64,000 nucleotides of DNA from JAAGZL01 sp964628835 (GCA_964628835.1 CAZVME010000001.1:65127-129126); one strand, 5' to 3'. Positions 23,625 through 33,481 are shown, counted from the stretch's first letter. Notes: generated by a model not told the origin, from the sequence alone. A program made the numbers and translations.

Positions 23625-24025
23625 TAATGTTTCTCATGACGTTCCTCCAGCGCCTTGACCCGCTGGTCAAGTTCATCCACCTCAGTAACCCTGGCTACAG
23701 ATGAGAGCGCCTGTAGCATATTGGTTGCCTCCCCAGGACTCACCTTTCCACTTGCCATTGCCACCATGATTTGAGTACCTTGCTCGGTCAGCGAACCTTT
23801 CAGCTCACCGATCTCTACCGGTTCATCTCTGGCCTTGATTGCCGGCACTACTCGTTCCAGGCAAAGGCGTAGTGCAGCCCCGTCCCCTTCCAGTGCCATT
23901 TCCACTGCTTTCTTCATCAGATTTTTGGCATGAGACTCCAGAAATTCCCGATGCATTACACGCCGATCCTTAATTCCTTTTGGGCGTCCTTTGGGATTTC
24001 CGCTTTTCCCTTTTTTAAATGTCAT
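23624..24025 (-). CDS. DUF5681 protein, small-terminase-like
   Basis: 133 residues. The N-terminus KKGKSGNPKGRPKGIKD is the DUF5681 signature, a basic AT-hook-like DNA-binding start found in phage and mobile-element proteins often encoded beside large terminases. The remainder is helical with a C-terminal coiled coil (ELDQRVKALEERHEKH). It overlaps the 1,812-residue gene by four bases. A role as DNA-recognition (TerS-like) component of packaging is inferred from the family's usual position; no large terminase gene is present in the element. Small terminases are a known satellite tool for redirecting packaging. Confidence 0.72.
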   Translation of the reverse strand: MTFKKGKSGNPKGRPKGIKDRRVMHREFLESHAKNLMKKAVEMALEGDGAALRLCLERVVPAIKARDEPVEIGELKGSLTEQGTQIMVAMASGKVSPGEATNMLQALSSVARVTEVDELDQRVKALEERHEKH

Positions 24026-27000
24026 TTCTTTGATCCTCCACTGATCTGATCAATTTCCTGTGCCTGGATATCCGTGACAATCGTCTCCAGTAGCTCATTC
24101 TTCTCATGAAGCAACCGGTCCAGCGCAATACGCTTCTTCTTTGGAGTAAGAAGCGGATCAATATAGACCTGGTGCATCTCCTTTTTAATCCCCTGCAGTT
24201 TCTTATTGCCTCGGGTCAGCTGCTTGTAACGACCAACCTCCTTTCGTTCTTCGATCTCGTCGGCAATATCAGGCCGGCCAATTCTATCCATCTGTTTAAT
24301 GGTTCTTCTAAGCTCTGTTGCCTCTCGGAACATGTCGTAGAACTTGGTCTCAAACTTGGTCCGCTTCATAGGAGTCTTTGCATAAAACCGCCGCATAACG
24401 GGATATTGATCTACTCGCATATCCGGCTTGTCGTCATAAAGGGCAGCATCGGTCAGAGCAAGGCCGTACATTGCCCAGGTACTGAGATATCCCCTGAGTA
24501 GGGCTTCGGTGCGTGCCGGGGCTATTTGCAGTTCTCGTGGCATGTGACGGCTCTTGAGGCCGGCTTCTTTAAGTACCTTTGCCGTATATGGTTTTGATCT
24601 AGCAAATGGCGCCAGCTGTTCCATGGTGGATGTCTCAATAGGCGCACCGGTAAATCTGTTCCGATTCAAATACTGCTCATACATCGGCCGGATGGCTTGA
24701 GGCACATAATCCAGCTTGAACTGATCCAGAACGATCCTGAGGAAATCCCTGCTCAGTTTCTTTGGAGCAGAATTCATCACTCCTTCCATGGATCGCTCTG
24801 CCATGGAGGACACTGCCCCGATCTCCCATAACTTCGGGTACCTGAAGTGGTGGTACCGATCCTCTACCGATGTTCCTTCATGCATGCCTGGCTTTGGGAT
24901 GAAGAAGTGCCAATGTGTGTCTTTGTCCCAATCCTCCAGCTTATCGTACAGTTCGTTATCCCGGTTGATCCCATAGAGCGCCATGGATGTCAGCGCAAGG
25001 AGAGCAGTTCTTGTGGCTATCTGCCGTTTGTTATCATCATGAGCAAAGCCACGGTAGAGCCTATCCATGCCGTTGACGCCGGCTTTGAGAAACATCACCG
25101 TATCGAAGAAGAATCCCAGGACCTCACTATCACCCCTCATGGCAAAGTCCGTTGATACTTCCCTACCTAAATAGGCTGCATGTTTAGGATGGGCCCCTGC
25201 TGCCCTTGCTCGCTTGAACTCACCAAGCCTTGTGGACATCTCAAATGCATCTGCCATCGTTTCCAAGGCATAGAGAAACTTCGCTGGCCCATCGATCACA
25301 GTTTTGTAATTGACTCCTTTCTTGCCATAGAATCGTTCTAGCTTTTTCTTGAAGGCCTTGTCATCCAAATAGATGCTGGAAAATCCAATTCCATTTGCAA
25401 TAGCCTCCTGATAGTCCTTATCCTTCTTTACCCGGGACCGCATACCCCTGATAGAGTCCATAAACGGCTTAAATCCATGCTTGGACATGATGCCGCCCAT
25501 CAGGGTATCGCGAGCTATATTGGCCGCCATGAAGTCCAAGCTGAGAGTGACTGAAGATTGTCCCACCCTTCTGAATCCACTCAAGACCCTGGTAATCCAG
25601 TTCTTAGTTGGACGATCCAGAGAAGTCATGGCACGCATCAGAAGCGGATCTCCCACCTCGTAATAGATGGGCTTACCTCCTCGCATCACCGCAGTTACAT
25701 TTTTACCTTTTGGCGCCTGGCCAAATTGGAAGACATTCACCAGATCTTTAAGCTTACTGAAATCTCCGGTTACATCTTCCGGGATGATACCGGCCTGATT
25801 CACAATCCGGACTATTTCATCTTTGGATATTTTGATCGGTTTGGCATCTCGGGCAATCTTCACCATGAACCTTCCACCACCACGGACTCTATCAGCCAGA
25901 TTGGCAACCTGAACCCGGGCATCATTGCGGACTGCTTCAACCATCAGGTGGGAAGCGTTCTGGATCATGTTCTGCAGGACATCCCGGAGGTTGTCGGTTC
26001 CACCGGTCAAACGGGCTATGCCCTTCCAGTCTCCTGATACTCCACTGTCCGCCTGTTGCCGTTGGCCGGTATGGAGACGGTAAAAAGGTAGATATTGTGC
26101 GCGTTTCCAGAGTTTACGGGTTTCTGGATTGATGATCCCCAGGGCTTGAGCAAAATCTACGACCCGATGGTTCCAGGTCTGGTATTCTCGAAAGGCTTTT
26201 TTAAACTCCGGCGTTTCCAGCCGGAGCATGGCGGTAATCTCCGCCCGGGTGAAAAGATGCTCCCTACCCTGCAACATGAGCTCTTGTGCTGATCGTCCTA
26301 CTGCGTACCGCGTCCAATCTTCAATCCGATCTGATACTGGTTCCAGGATGGTTTCCAAGCCTTTACCTTTAAAGCTGAATGATCTATCCGGATTGACGAT
26401 AGGCGCACCGATAGTGAGAGCACCTTCGACCATACTATGTGAGCCTCTAGTCAATCGAGCTGTCTCATAGGGCCCTACTGGATTGATCTTGCCGGTAAGG
26501 TTTCTCTCCATAGTGTAGATACCGTCCAGGTCATCACTTACGGCCTGGCGGAATCCATGGATTGTGTTGTGTATCGCCTCATTGATTGGCTTTCTCGGCC
26601 CGCCAATCTTGGAGGCTGCTCGCTGAATGGCAGATTGTTCATACCACTTGGTCATTGCTTTGCGTGCCTTCTCGATATGAGGCCCGTATTCATGACGCTG
26701 GGTAAATTGCTGGAACCACTTGTAGTACTGGGGGGCGGCCTCTTTCGCCTTTTCGTTCTGAGTCATATAAAGCCGGACAAACTCAGCAAAGCCCTCATAG
26801 ACCTTGGAAGTGTCATAAGAAACCGACTTCAATTCATCCCTGTGCTCCTTCTTCAGAAAGCTCTTCTTTATCTCCGGTACCCGATCATCAATCAGATGAG
26901 CCAATTCATGGGCTGCTGTCTCCAGATCATTCTTATGCTTGATCCGGACAGCTTCCTTCTTTGGCATGTAGTTTCCAAGCACACCTTTCCGCTTGATCCT

Positions 27001-29460
27001 GCCCTGATACAGAGGGACCTTGAGGGCCTTGAGAAATGGAATAAGTACATCTTCCCTACGAATCGGCTTACCGGCTTTCGGTTCTGCCTTCTCCTTCAGC
27101 TTGGCATCATTGACAAAACCAACATAAGAAGCACCAGGAGAGAAAGAGTTGACGCCACTTTTCGGCATTTCATCTTCTTTTGAATAACGGTATTTTTTAA
27201 CGCTGGCACGATGTTTTGTTTTTTGTGGATTTTTCACCCATGTCTTGAACTTATCCAGCGGCATCTGCTTAATACCACCCAGGCCCTTCCATCCCTTTTC
27301 ATAGTTGGCAAGGTATATCTTGGCAGCTTCTGCTTCGGTAGATGCACCCATAACAACTTTTGCTTCATCATACTTGCCGGTCTTCGGGTTAACCTGATCT
27401 ATAACAAATACTGGCAATTCCGAGTTTGCAGCATTGTCACCAAGGAACACGTCCACATGATCACCATCTTTGGCTTCACTTTGGCGGATATACCCATAGT
27501 GGTGCTTTATCTCTTGAGACCACTTCTTACCGCCCGGGTCAGTGCCTGAACGCATGGACCCCGTGGGATTCTCGATGCTAATTTGTAGCCCATTAAAATT
27601 GAGCTTTGCTTTTCTGTAATTTCCAGCCTTCTTCTCCGCCTCCGTCGGTTCACTTAGATTATTTTGTGGAGAAGTTGCCGCTTCATGAGCTACAACATCA
27701 ATGGAGGCCTTTGTCACTACAGGACTTGTATCAGAACCAACCTCAGATTTTAGGTCAGCTACTAATTTGCTTTCTTCGGTAACACTGCTAATCCCGGCCT
27801 GAGGATTATCAACTTCATGAGCAATAACATCCTCAGATTTACTTTGCCCCAGAGCAGCACGAATATCCTCTTCATCATTCCGGCTGAATGTCAGACCACC
27901 CCGTTTCTTATTCGGCATACCTTTTTTCGTGATGCCGGCATCAACCAGTTTGGTACGGATATCTTCCGCTTCACCAATCACAGCAAAGGATTTGTCCGAT
28001 ACATCCTCATAAGCAAATTTCGGCTGATCTGGTATTTGGTTCTTTTCTGCTAATGAACTGCTGATAGCTGAAGAATTAGTAGGTTCTATTGGAACTGCAA
28101 CATTACGATCAATCGTCTGATCCTGTTGAACTGCCAGAGCTTCTGCAAGCTGTCCATCAATAGCTTTTTGCAGAGTTACTTCATCCCGATAGAACAACAC
28201 CCTACCTCCTTCCAGGTAACCAACCTTTGCGCCTTTTGGAGCAGCTGGTACTTTCGCACCTGGCTCGAATACAGCAGCTGGCATTTTCCCTTGAGCAAAT
28301 GCTTCCAGTTCTGAATGAACGGGAGTTGAGGCCTGCTGTACCGGTTCAGTCTGAACACCCTCAGGGATAATATTCTCTTCAGTCTGAACATCTCCTTTCG
28401 CAGCCTCTCCTGCCTTCTGCGTCGATTTCAGACTAATAGAGGCCATGACATCACCGGGCAGCCCAAGCACCTCCAACAGCGCCTCAGCAGCTACCTCACC
28501 CTTCTCTGCCTCCTCTCCTACAACTTTTTTCCGTGCAATCTCTCCAGTAGCTCCTCCAAGCATCTGGATAAAAGTCTGCGCCGGAATATTTGTAACCTGA
28601 CCTGGACCTATCCGCCATGGAACCACTGCTGAGGTAAGGGCATCTACTCCACCCTGAGTAATGGATTGCAGGGCTGCTCGTGCTTCCGCCTGATCATACT
28701 CAAAGCCTTTCTGTAAAGCCTCACCAACATTTGGTCCAAAGGTATTTGCAACGCTGGAGATAAACCCACCGCCGGCCATTGCCGCACTAATGCGAGTCAT
28801 ACCCTGCATTGCAACAGGGAGTAGTTTGTCAGTGCCTTTTGCACCAACGAAGAAACTCAGGATCTGGGGAGCAAGCTCAGCAGCCTGGTCAATCAAGAAG
28901 CCTGAGGTATCTGGTGAGTCAGCCACCTCCTTCACAAAGGCGCCGGCAGCACCCAGATAGGAGTCTTCCTTATTAGCCGATTCAACCGCTCGTGCCATGG
29001 TGGGATGCTGTGGTAACTTTTCAATCTCCTTCTGGTGACCCACAACCTCCTGGCGATCTCTTTCCGTCTGGGACTGCAGCCACTCACCAACAGGGCTGGT
29101 ATCAAAAACTCCCTGATCATCAACTAAAGCATCACCCAAAGCAGCACCTGCACCAGCCAGTGATTGCTTTAGTCTACGAGCACCACGTTCCAGACTGGGG
29201 AGTACACCACCACCAGCTTCCCCATAATCTTCAACGGCCTGTTCCTCCAGAGTCTGCGCCTCCATGGTTTGGGACTGAGTATCACCCCACTTACGGTTCC
29301 AAGGCTTGATTGCTCCCTGGGACTGCTCAGCGCTTCCTTCAACCTGGCTCACCTCACCCTCTGGATTATCAGGGTTTTCCTGCACATTCCACTGACGTTC
29401 CCAAGGTGGAGTGTGGTTACTGGCTTGCGGGCTACCCCAGGCCCTTTTCCATGGTTCCAT
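24022..29460 (-). CDS. Giant polyvalent protein with InPase-like and zinc-metallopeptidase domains
   Basis: 1,812 residues, by far the largest gene. Order seen: proline/glutamine-rich N-terminus with repeated PWxRxWG-type motifs (residues 1-60, PWKRAWG, PWERQW, PWNRKWG); hydrophobic glycine/alanine segments (about 190-240) that could insert in membrane; an inorganic-pyrophosphatase-like polyvalent domain (about 605-745, with KDGDHVDVFLGD); a metallopeptidase with HELAH at 851-855 and a downstream EGFAEF glutamate; then large-polyvalent-protein helical regions (about 1300-1400, DFMAANIARDTLMGG). Such proteins are injected with phage DNA (established for polyvalent proteins as a class). Size and last place in a three-gene cassette mimic the podovirus gp16-type ejection protein. 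It shares TAATG with the gene before it. Confidence 0.85.
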   Translation of the reverse strand: MEPWKRAWGSPQASNHTPPWERQWNVQENPDNPEGEVSQVEGSAEQSQGAIKPWNRKWGDTQSQTMEAQTLEEQAVEDYGEAGGGVLPSLERGARRLKQSLAGAGAALGDALVDDQGVFDTSPVGEWLQSQTERDRQEVVGHQKEIEKLPQHPTMARAVESANKEDSYLGAAGAFVKEVADSPDTSGFLIDQAAELAPQILSFFVGAKGTDKLLPVAMQGMTRISAAMAGGGFISSVANTFGPNVGEALQKGFEYDQAEARAALQSITQGGVDALTSAVVPWRIGPGQVTNIPAQTFIQMLGGATGEIARKKVVGEEAEKGEVAAEALLEVLGLPGDVMASISLKSTQKAGEAAKGDVQTEENIIPEGVQTEPVQQASTPVHSELEAFAQGKMPAAVFEPGAKVPAAPKGAKVGYLEGGRVLFYRDEVTLQKAIDGQLAEALAVQQDQTIDRNVAVPIEPTNSSAISSSLAEKNQIPDQPKFAYEDVSDKSFAVIGEAEDIRTKLVDAGITKKGMPNKKRGGLTFSRNDEEDIRAALGQSKSEDVIAHEVDNPQAGISSVTEESKLVADLKSEVGSDTSPVVTKASIDVVAHEAATSPQNNLSEPTEAEKKAGNYRKAKLNFNGLQISIENPTGSMRSGTDPGGKKWSQEIKHHYGYIRQSEAKDGDHVDVFLGDNAANSELPVFVIDQVNPKTGKYDEAKVVMGASTEAEAAKIYLANYEKGWKGLGGIKQMPLDKFKTWVKNPQKTKHRASVKKYRYSKEDEMPKSGVNSFSPGASYVGFVNDAKLKEKAEPKAGKPIRREDVLIPFLKALKVPLYQGRIKRKGVLGNYMPKKEAVRIKHKNDLETAAHELAHLIDDRVPEIKKSFLKKEHRDELKSVSYDTSKVYEGFAEFVRLYMTQNEKAKEAAPQYYKWFQQFTQRHEYGPHIEKARKAMTKWYEQSAIQRAASKIGGPRKPINEAIHNTIHGFRQAVSDDLDGIYTMERNLTGKINPVGPYETARLTRGSHSMVEGALTIGAPIVNPDRSFSFKGKGLETILEPVSDRIEDWTRYAVGRSAQELMLQGREHLFTRAEITAMLRLETPEFKKAFREYQTWNHRVVDFAQALGIINPETRKLWKRAQYLPFYRLHTGQRQQADSGVSGDWKGIARLTGGTDNLRDVLQNMIQNASHLMVEAVRNDARVQVANLADRVRGGGRFMVKIARDAKPIKISKDEIVRIVNQAGIIPEDVTGDFSKLKDLVNVFQFGQAPKGKNVTAVMRGGKPIYYEVGDPLLMRAMTSLDRPTKNWITRVLSGFRRVGQSSVTLSLDFMAANIARDTLMGGIMSKHGFKPFMDSIRGMRSRVKKDKDYQEAIANGIGFSSIYLDDKAFKKKLERFYGKKGVNYKTVIDGPAKFLYALETMADAFEMSTRLGEFKRARAAGAHPKHAAYLGREVSTDFAMRGDSEVLGFFFDTVMFLKAGVNGMDRLYRGFAHDDNKRQIATRTALLALTSMALYGINRDNELYDKLEDWDKDTHWHFFIPKPGMHEGTSVEDRYHHFRYPKLWEIGAVSSMAERSMEGVMNSAPKKLSRDFLRIVLDQFKLDYVPQAIRPMYEQYLNRNRFTGAPIETSTMEQLAPFARSKPYTAKVLKEAGLKSRHMPRELQIAPARTEALLRGYLSTWAMYGLALTDAALYDDKPDMRVDQYPVMRRFYAKTPMKRTKFETKFYDMFREATELRRTIKQMDRIGRPDIADEIEERKEVGRYKQLTRGNKKLQGIKKEMHQVYIDPLLTPKKKRIALDRLLHEKNELLETIVTDIQAQEIDQISGGSKK

Positions 29461-30557
29461 TATCTTTCTCCTTGTTGGGTACCACCACCATTTCCTGCTT
29501 GCTGCCAGTTACCTTGATCATTTGGATCACCTCCAAGAAATTGGTAACCATCTGACACTGTTCCAGGTTTTAAGTCTTGAACAGACGGCGCCGCCTCATG
29601 TCCCAAATAACTTTGGTGTATTGATTCAAAATCTGGATCTTCACCTACCTTTCTTTGAGTAGCTGCTCTGAGTACTCCCGAAAGATGAGGGTCATACAAA
29701 GGATTATTTCGGCCCGTTGCTGTTGCCTCCTGAGTACGCCTCATAATCTCTTCACGACTCAGATCACCTAGCGCCCTACGTGCTTGGTTGATCTCACTAT
29801 TATTAGCTTGCTGTGCAGCGGTCAGACCACCCTGTTTCTTTGCTGTAGCCAATTCCATTTTCTGCTTATGCTTATTTGCCTCCAATCCGTTTTCAACACG
29901 ACCCATTTGAGCAAAATCCTGCATTCGCTTTACAGGGACTCGCACCGGACTATTATTGTTGAGGATCGGAGATAACATTCCACCTTCACCCTGTTCAAAA
30001 AAGTCTACGGTCTCAATCCGATCCAAGCCTTGGCCAGCTCGACCCGGACGGACAAATACATCCTTTTGAATACCGCCTCTAGTGATATTTGAAAATCCTG
30101 GAACAATGTTTGGCAACAATCCAACCATCTCACTGGTCAGTGCAACCTGACCGCTCTCGTCCGGTACCAGCATACTCATCTGATCAGCAAATCGTGCAAA
30201 GCTACGAACCCGTCTTGACTCTCTTTTTTTAGCTTCTGCATCTTCATCCACGTTCCCTCTTGCAGATTGCCCAAGAAAGTTTAAGGTTTGTTGCTTTTCG
30301 CGTTTTAATTGCTGTTTTAGAATCCCATGCTCCTTATTCCTCATCCCAATTCCATCAAGACGATCCATAGCTACTTGCTGGCTAACTCCGGGAATGAATG
30401 GGTCCACCAACCCCTGATAGTTGCTTTCTTTTTTCAGAGTTCGGGATTTCCTCACCCCCCCCTTTCTCTTTCGCTTTGGGGCTTTGCCGACACTTAAAGA
30501 AGGTGCATTCCCGGCCTTGAATCTACTACCACTATTAAATCTGTTTAATCCGCTCAT
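29460..30557 (-). CDS. Putative internal (ejection) protein, middle gene of cassette
   Basis: 365 residues, starting MSGLNRFNSGSRFKAGN, very basic for the first 45 residues (KRKRKGG), then helical with a long alanine/glutamine-rich region (ANKHKQKMELATAKKQGG) and a disordered glycine/glutamine end. No signal peptide. Not recognised by motif; the assignment comes from composition and from its place between a 306-residue alanine-rich protein and the giant polyvalent protein, paralleling the three core proteins of T7-like phages. It is coupled to the downstream gene by TAATG and follows the upstream gene by 14 bases. Confidence 0.6.
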   Translation of the reverse strand: MSGLNRFNSGSRFKAGNAPSLSVGKAPKRKRKGGVRKSRTLKKESNYQGLVDPFIPGVSQQVAMDRLDGIGMRNKEHGILKQQLKREKQQTLNFLGQSARGNVDEDAEAKKRESRRVRSFARFADQMSMLVPDESGQVALTSEMVGLLPNIVPGFSNITRGGIQKDVFVRPGRAGQGLDRIETVDFFEQGEGGMLSPILNNNSPVRVPVKRMQDFAQMGRVENGLEANKHKQKMELATAKKQGGLTAAQQANNSEINQARRALGDLSREEIMRRTQEATATGRNNPLYDPHLSGVLRAATQRKVGEDPDFESIHQSYLGHEAAPSVQDLKPGTVSDGYQFLGGDPNDQGNWQQAGNGGGTQQGER

Positions 30558-30571
30558 TTCATTCCCCTAGC

Positions 30572-31492
30572 TCAACTCGTCTTGTCCCATTTCCACTGAT
30601 CCAGCTCACCACCAGTAAGCTGCGTCGCCATATTTGCGTTAGCCGCAGAGGCTTGAACCCTCATCCCTTGTTGATGCTTACCTAGCTCCAACGCCTCTGT
30701 ACGCCTGCCCTCGGTCAAACCAAGCAATCCCTCATATCCGCTGGCCTTAGCTGTTTCTGCGGCCAATCTAGTGTCCATGATTCCTTTGTGCATTCCAGCC
30801 ATGCCGCCCCTGGCATTGATAATATTGCTGCGCATATCACCTTCTCTGGAACTTAGATCGGCGTACGTGGCCATACCAGCCTGCTTTGCCTGAACATCGC
30901 GATTATGCTGCTCCCTCCAATCGGCATAGGCCTTATTGCTGGCAGTGGACATGCCGGCTGCGCGTTTCAACTTAAAATCCCTGCCTGCGCCCTTATTGGC
31001 GTAGTAGTTGAGTCCCTGTCCAGCCATCTCACGCTTCATGGAGTCTTCTGCAGCACCAAACTGATCGCCTACAGCGCCCATGTATTCAGCGCGTCGATTA
31101 CTGGCGCTTGCCTCTACGTCAATTCCATCTGTGAAAGTAGGCTTCATATCACTTAAAAGACCTTGGTAATCACCCATATAGTCTTCAAGACCCTCAATGT
31201 CCTTGTCCATAGCTGCCATGATTGGTTCTATGTCTTCATTGAAGTCAGTTACATATCCCTGATAGCTGTCATAAATTCCTTTTAAGTTTTCGACGTATGC
31301 CTCTGATTCTTTATCTAACCCAGCGAGAATATCGTCCAGACCTCCACCTGGCGCCGCCCCCAACCTGCTACCACCACCGGCAACCATCCTAGTTTGCGTA
31401 GTACGGTTTCCAGTCAAAGGGTTATATACCGTCCTGTTTTCAGTCCTTGGGGCAGAAACACTTCCCCCATTAAAAAAGTCCGAATAATTCAT
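30572..31492 (-). CDS. Putative internal (ejection) protein, first gene of cassette
   Basis: 306 residues, MNYSDFFNGGSVSAPRTENR then a glycine-rich stretch and a long helical region rich in alanine, glycine, methionine and arginine (ASNRRAEYMGAVGDQFGAAE; MQGQGL-like segments; AANANMATQLTGG). This composition, lack of cysteine and lack of a leader resemble the smallest ejection proteins of podoviruses (gp14 type). The start overlaps the stop of the interrupted small ORF upstream by two bases (ATGA). The functional call is inference; HMM comparison is needed. Confidence 0.55.
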   Translation of the reverse strand: MNYSDFFNGGSVSAPRTENRTVYNPLTGNRTTQTRMVAGGGSRLGAAPGGGLDDILAGLDKESEAYVENLKGIYDSYQGYVTDFNEDIEPIMAAMDKDIEGLEDYMGDYQGLLSDMKPTFTDGIDVEASASNRRAEYMGAVGDQFGAAEDSMKREMAGQGLNYYANKGAGRDFKLKRAAGMSTASNKAYADWREQHNRDVQAKQAGMATYADLSSREGDMRSNIINARGGMAGMHKGIMDTRLAAETAKASGYEGLLGLTEGRRTEALELGKHQQGMRVQASAANANMATQLTGGELDQWKWDKTS

Positions 31493-31653
31493 AATTTATC
31501 TCCCGTTACTAATATTCTCTCTTGCACCAAGCTAGTGGCTAGATCCTGTTCAAAACGTTTAATCTTCACTGGAAGTGATGAGAGGCTGCTTTCAATTTAT
31601 TCCTGAAGCTCCTTCATCCTTTCATTCACATCTTTCAGTTTTTTGAAATTCAT
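31489..31653 (-). pseudogene. 54-codon coupled ORF interrupted by an in-frame TAA
   Basis: The frame beginning MNFKKLKDVNERMKELQE starts with ATGA overlap at the stop of the 176-residue gene, meets TAA at codon 19 (31,597-31,599), then stays open as IESSLSSLPVKIKRFEQDLA and on to GDKL, ending with a TGA that overlaps the next ATG (ATGA). Coupling at both ends and continuous helical, charged coding content argue for one original gene broken by a nonsense change. A very short 18-residue product is also possible. Confidence 0.5.
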
Positions 31654-32180
31654 GCCGCCACCTCTATACCCAATTCAGCAAGAAACTTGTCTGCATCCCT
31701 TTCCATTCCAGATAGTCTGGACAGCTCAATCAGGTCAGGTGAGTGATAACACGCACTATCCTTCTCCCCTTCCAGCACAAACCCCTCAATCTCTTCACGC
31801 CTCACCAAGTAACGTTCCCGATATTTCAGACGTTTCTCCACCGCTCTGATTGCCCCCCTAACAAGAGACATACGTTTGTCACATACCTCAGGAATACCGG
31901 TGATCTTCTTGATCTCTTTGTAAGCAGTGCAGATACTTTCCGCAATCTTGGTATATTTCACAGATGCTTCATCATCTGCTCTTAACAAGTCTTCAAACGC
32001 AACCTCTGCTCTTTGCTTTTCGTATTCCTCAATTTTTGCCTCAAGCCTTGGTAACCGCGCTAACGTCTCACGTTGTACATCTTCGATTGCTGTCAGCTGC
32101 TGATTCTGTACTTCAATACATTTATAATCTTCAGCATCTAGACGCTGGGCTAATTCATTAATTTTTGTTTCTTTGCTCAT
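31650..32180 (-). CDS. Coiled-coil protein of the element
   Basis: 176 residues, almost entirely helical with heptads throughout (ETLARLPRLEAKIEEYEKQ; IRAVEKRLKYRERYLVRREE). Highly charged; two cysteines. No family recognised. It lies between the helicase gene and the ejection-like cassette and could be a scaffold or regulatory factor. Start follows the helicase stop by 25 bases. Confidence 0.65.
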   Translation of the reverse strand: MSKETKINELAQRLDAEDYKCIEVQNQQLTAIEDVQRETLARLPRLEAKIEEYEKQRAEVAFEDLLRADDEASVKYTKIAESICTAYKEIKKITGIPEVCDKRMSLVRGAIRAVEKRLKYRERYLVRREEIEGFVLEGEKDSACYHSPDLIELSRLSGMERDADKFLAELGIEVAA

Positions 32181-32205
32181 GTTTAATCCTCTTTATTTGT
32201 AGTCA

Positions 32206-33480
32206 TCAAAACTCAGGCCACTGACCATCCTCAAAGAATGTTTGTGTGCGACCATTAAAGATAAACCGCTCCCTCAGCCAGCCCTTACGGCCAACTCGAT
32301 TCTTGAGCAAGCCAATGTGCATGGGAATGTTGGTTTCTGTTTCTACTTGTGCATCTGCATGAAGGAACATACAAATGTCAGCATCCTGTTCGATGCTTCC
32401 TGAATCACGGAGATCTGCGAGAGTTGGCCAGCGTTTCTCTTTCTCAACACTGCGATTAAGTTGTGAAACGGCAATCACCGGGATATTGAGCCTTTTCGCC
32501 AACTTCTTCAGCGCTCGACTAATCTTGCCCAAACGATCATTAGCACTTGTTGCACCATCCACTTCAATCAAGCCAATATGATCAACAACAGCCAGCTTGA
32601 TATCGTGTTTTCGCTTCCACTCAGTGATTCTGGCAATAACTCCACCAAGACCAAAGGTGTCTGCATCTATCCACAGCGGATAATGATGGATAGGTTTATC
32701 AGCCATCTTCTGTGAAACTGCTGATATCTCTTCCTCATGTCCGAATGCAAGTGCAGACCCATTAACCTGGTATCTGTTTGCTAATGCACGGATTGCCAAC
32801 TCATCTTCACCCATCTCAAGAGAGCAAATCCCAACCCCATGTTCATGCTCAGCAGCATGAAGTGCCACCTGGTTAACTAATGCCGTTTTCCCGATTGATG
32901 GCCTAGCTGCCACAACAATCAGACGGGGCGCCTGAAGCCCTCCTACGCGGCCGTCTACCGATTGAAACCCCGTAGGCACCCCTACTATTCCATCAGTGCT
33001 CATTGCAATAGAGGCCCGCTCAATGGTATCTATTCCGGCTTTAATTACTTCAGTGAAATTCTTCCCAACTCCAGTAGTGCGCTGTACCAGTGCCTCTAGT
33101 TTTGTCTGGATATCTGCTATGGACTCATTCAGACCTGACTGCCCGCCATTCTCTAGTGTCTCCTGGAGAATGGTTTTGAAACGCCTTTTCTGTGATTTCT
33201 CTCTGACAATCCCAGCGTAATGTTCAATATTGACCGTCGACACAACGCTTGCTGCTATACGAGCTACGGAGGAGATATCACCAAACACTTCACCTACTGT
33301 TACCGGATCAGCTGGTTTACCCTCCTCTACCTGAGAGGCAATTACACGATAGATTGCCTGATTTAGTCCTGCTGAGAAATCACACTCAAGCAACATGCCA
33401 GAAACCTTGGAGTAGGCATTCTGATCAACCATCAGACCACCAATGACCGCTCTTTCAACATCAATGGTTTCTGCATTCAT
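32206..33480 (-). CDS. DnaB-like replicative helicase
   Basis: 424 residues. N-terminal DnaB domain (ERAVIGGLMVDQNAYSKVSG), linker, then RecA-like ATPase: Walker A ARPSIGKTA (192-200), ICSLEMGEDEL (H1a), Walker B LAVVDHIGLI, VIAVSQLNRSVE (H3), SGSIEQDADICMFLHAD and the arginine finger region KNRVGRKG. Length is slightly shorter than chromosomal DnaB (about 470). It follows the initiator gene by one base. Established role: unwinding at the fork, loaded by an initiator/loader. An element-borne DnaB beside an initiator indicates self-directed replication. Confidence 0.93.
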   Translation of the reverse strand: MNAETIDVERAVIGGLMVDQNAYSKVSGMLLECDFSAGLNQAIYRVIASQVEEGKPADPVTVGEVFGDISSVARIAASVVSTVNIEHYAGIVREKSQKRRFKTILQETLENGGQSGLNESIADIQTKLEALVQRTTGVGKNFTEVIKAGIDTIERASIAMSTDGIVGVPTGFQSVDGRVGGLQAPRLIVVAARPSIGKTALVNQVALHAAEHEHGVGICSLEMGEDELAIRALANRYQVNGSALAFGHEEEISAVSQKMADKPIHHYPLWIDADTFGLGGVIARITEWKRKHDIKLAVVDHIGLIEVDGATSANDRLGKISRALKKLAKRLNIPVIAVSQLNRSVEKEKRWPTLADLRDSGSIEQDADICMFLHADAQVETETNIPMHIGLLKNRVGRKGWLRERFIFNGRTQTFFEDGQWPEF

Positions 33481-33481
33481 G

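Noticed and set aside
24022..29460. Possibility that the 1,812-residue gene is a conjugative relaxase or DarB-like protein
   Set aside because: No relaxase three-histidine motif, helicase or methyltransferase motifs are visible, and no mating-pair formation genes are nearby.
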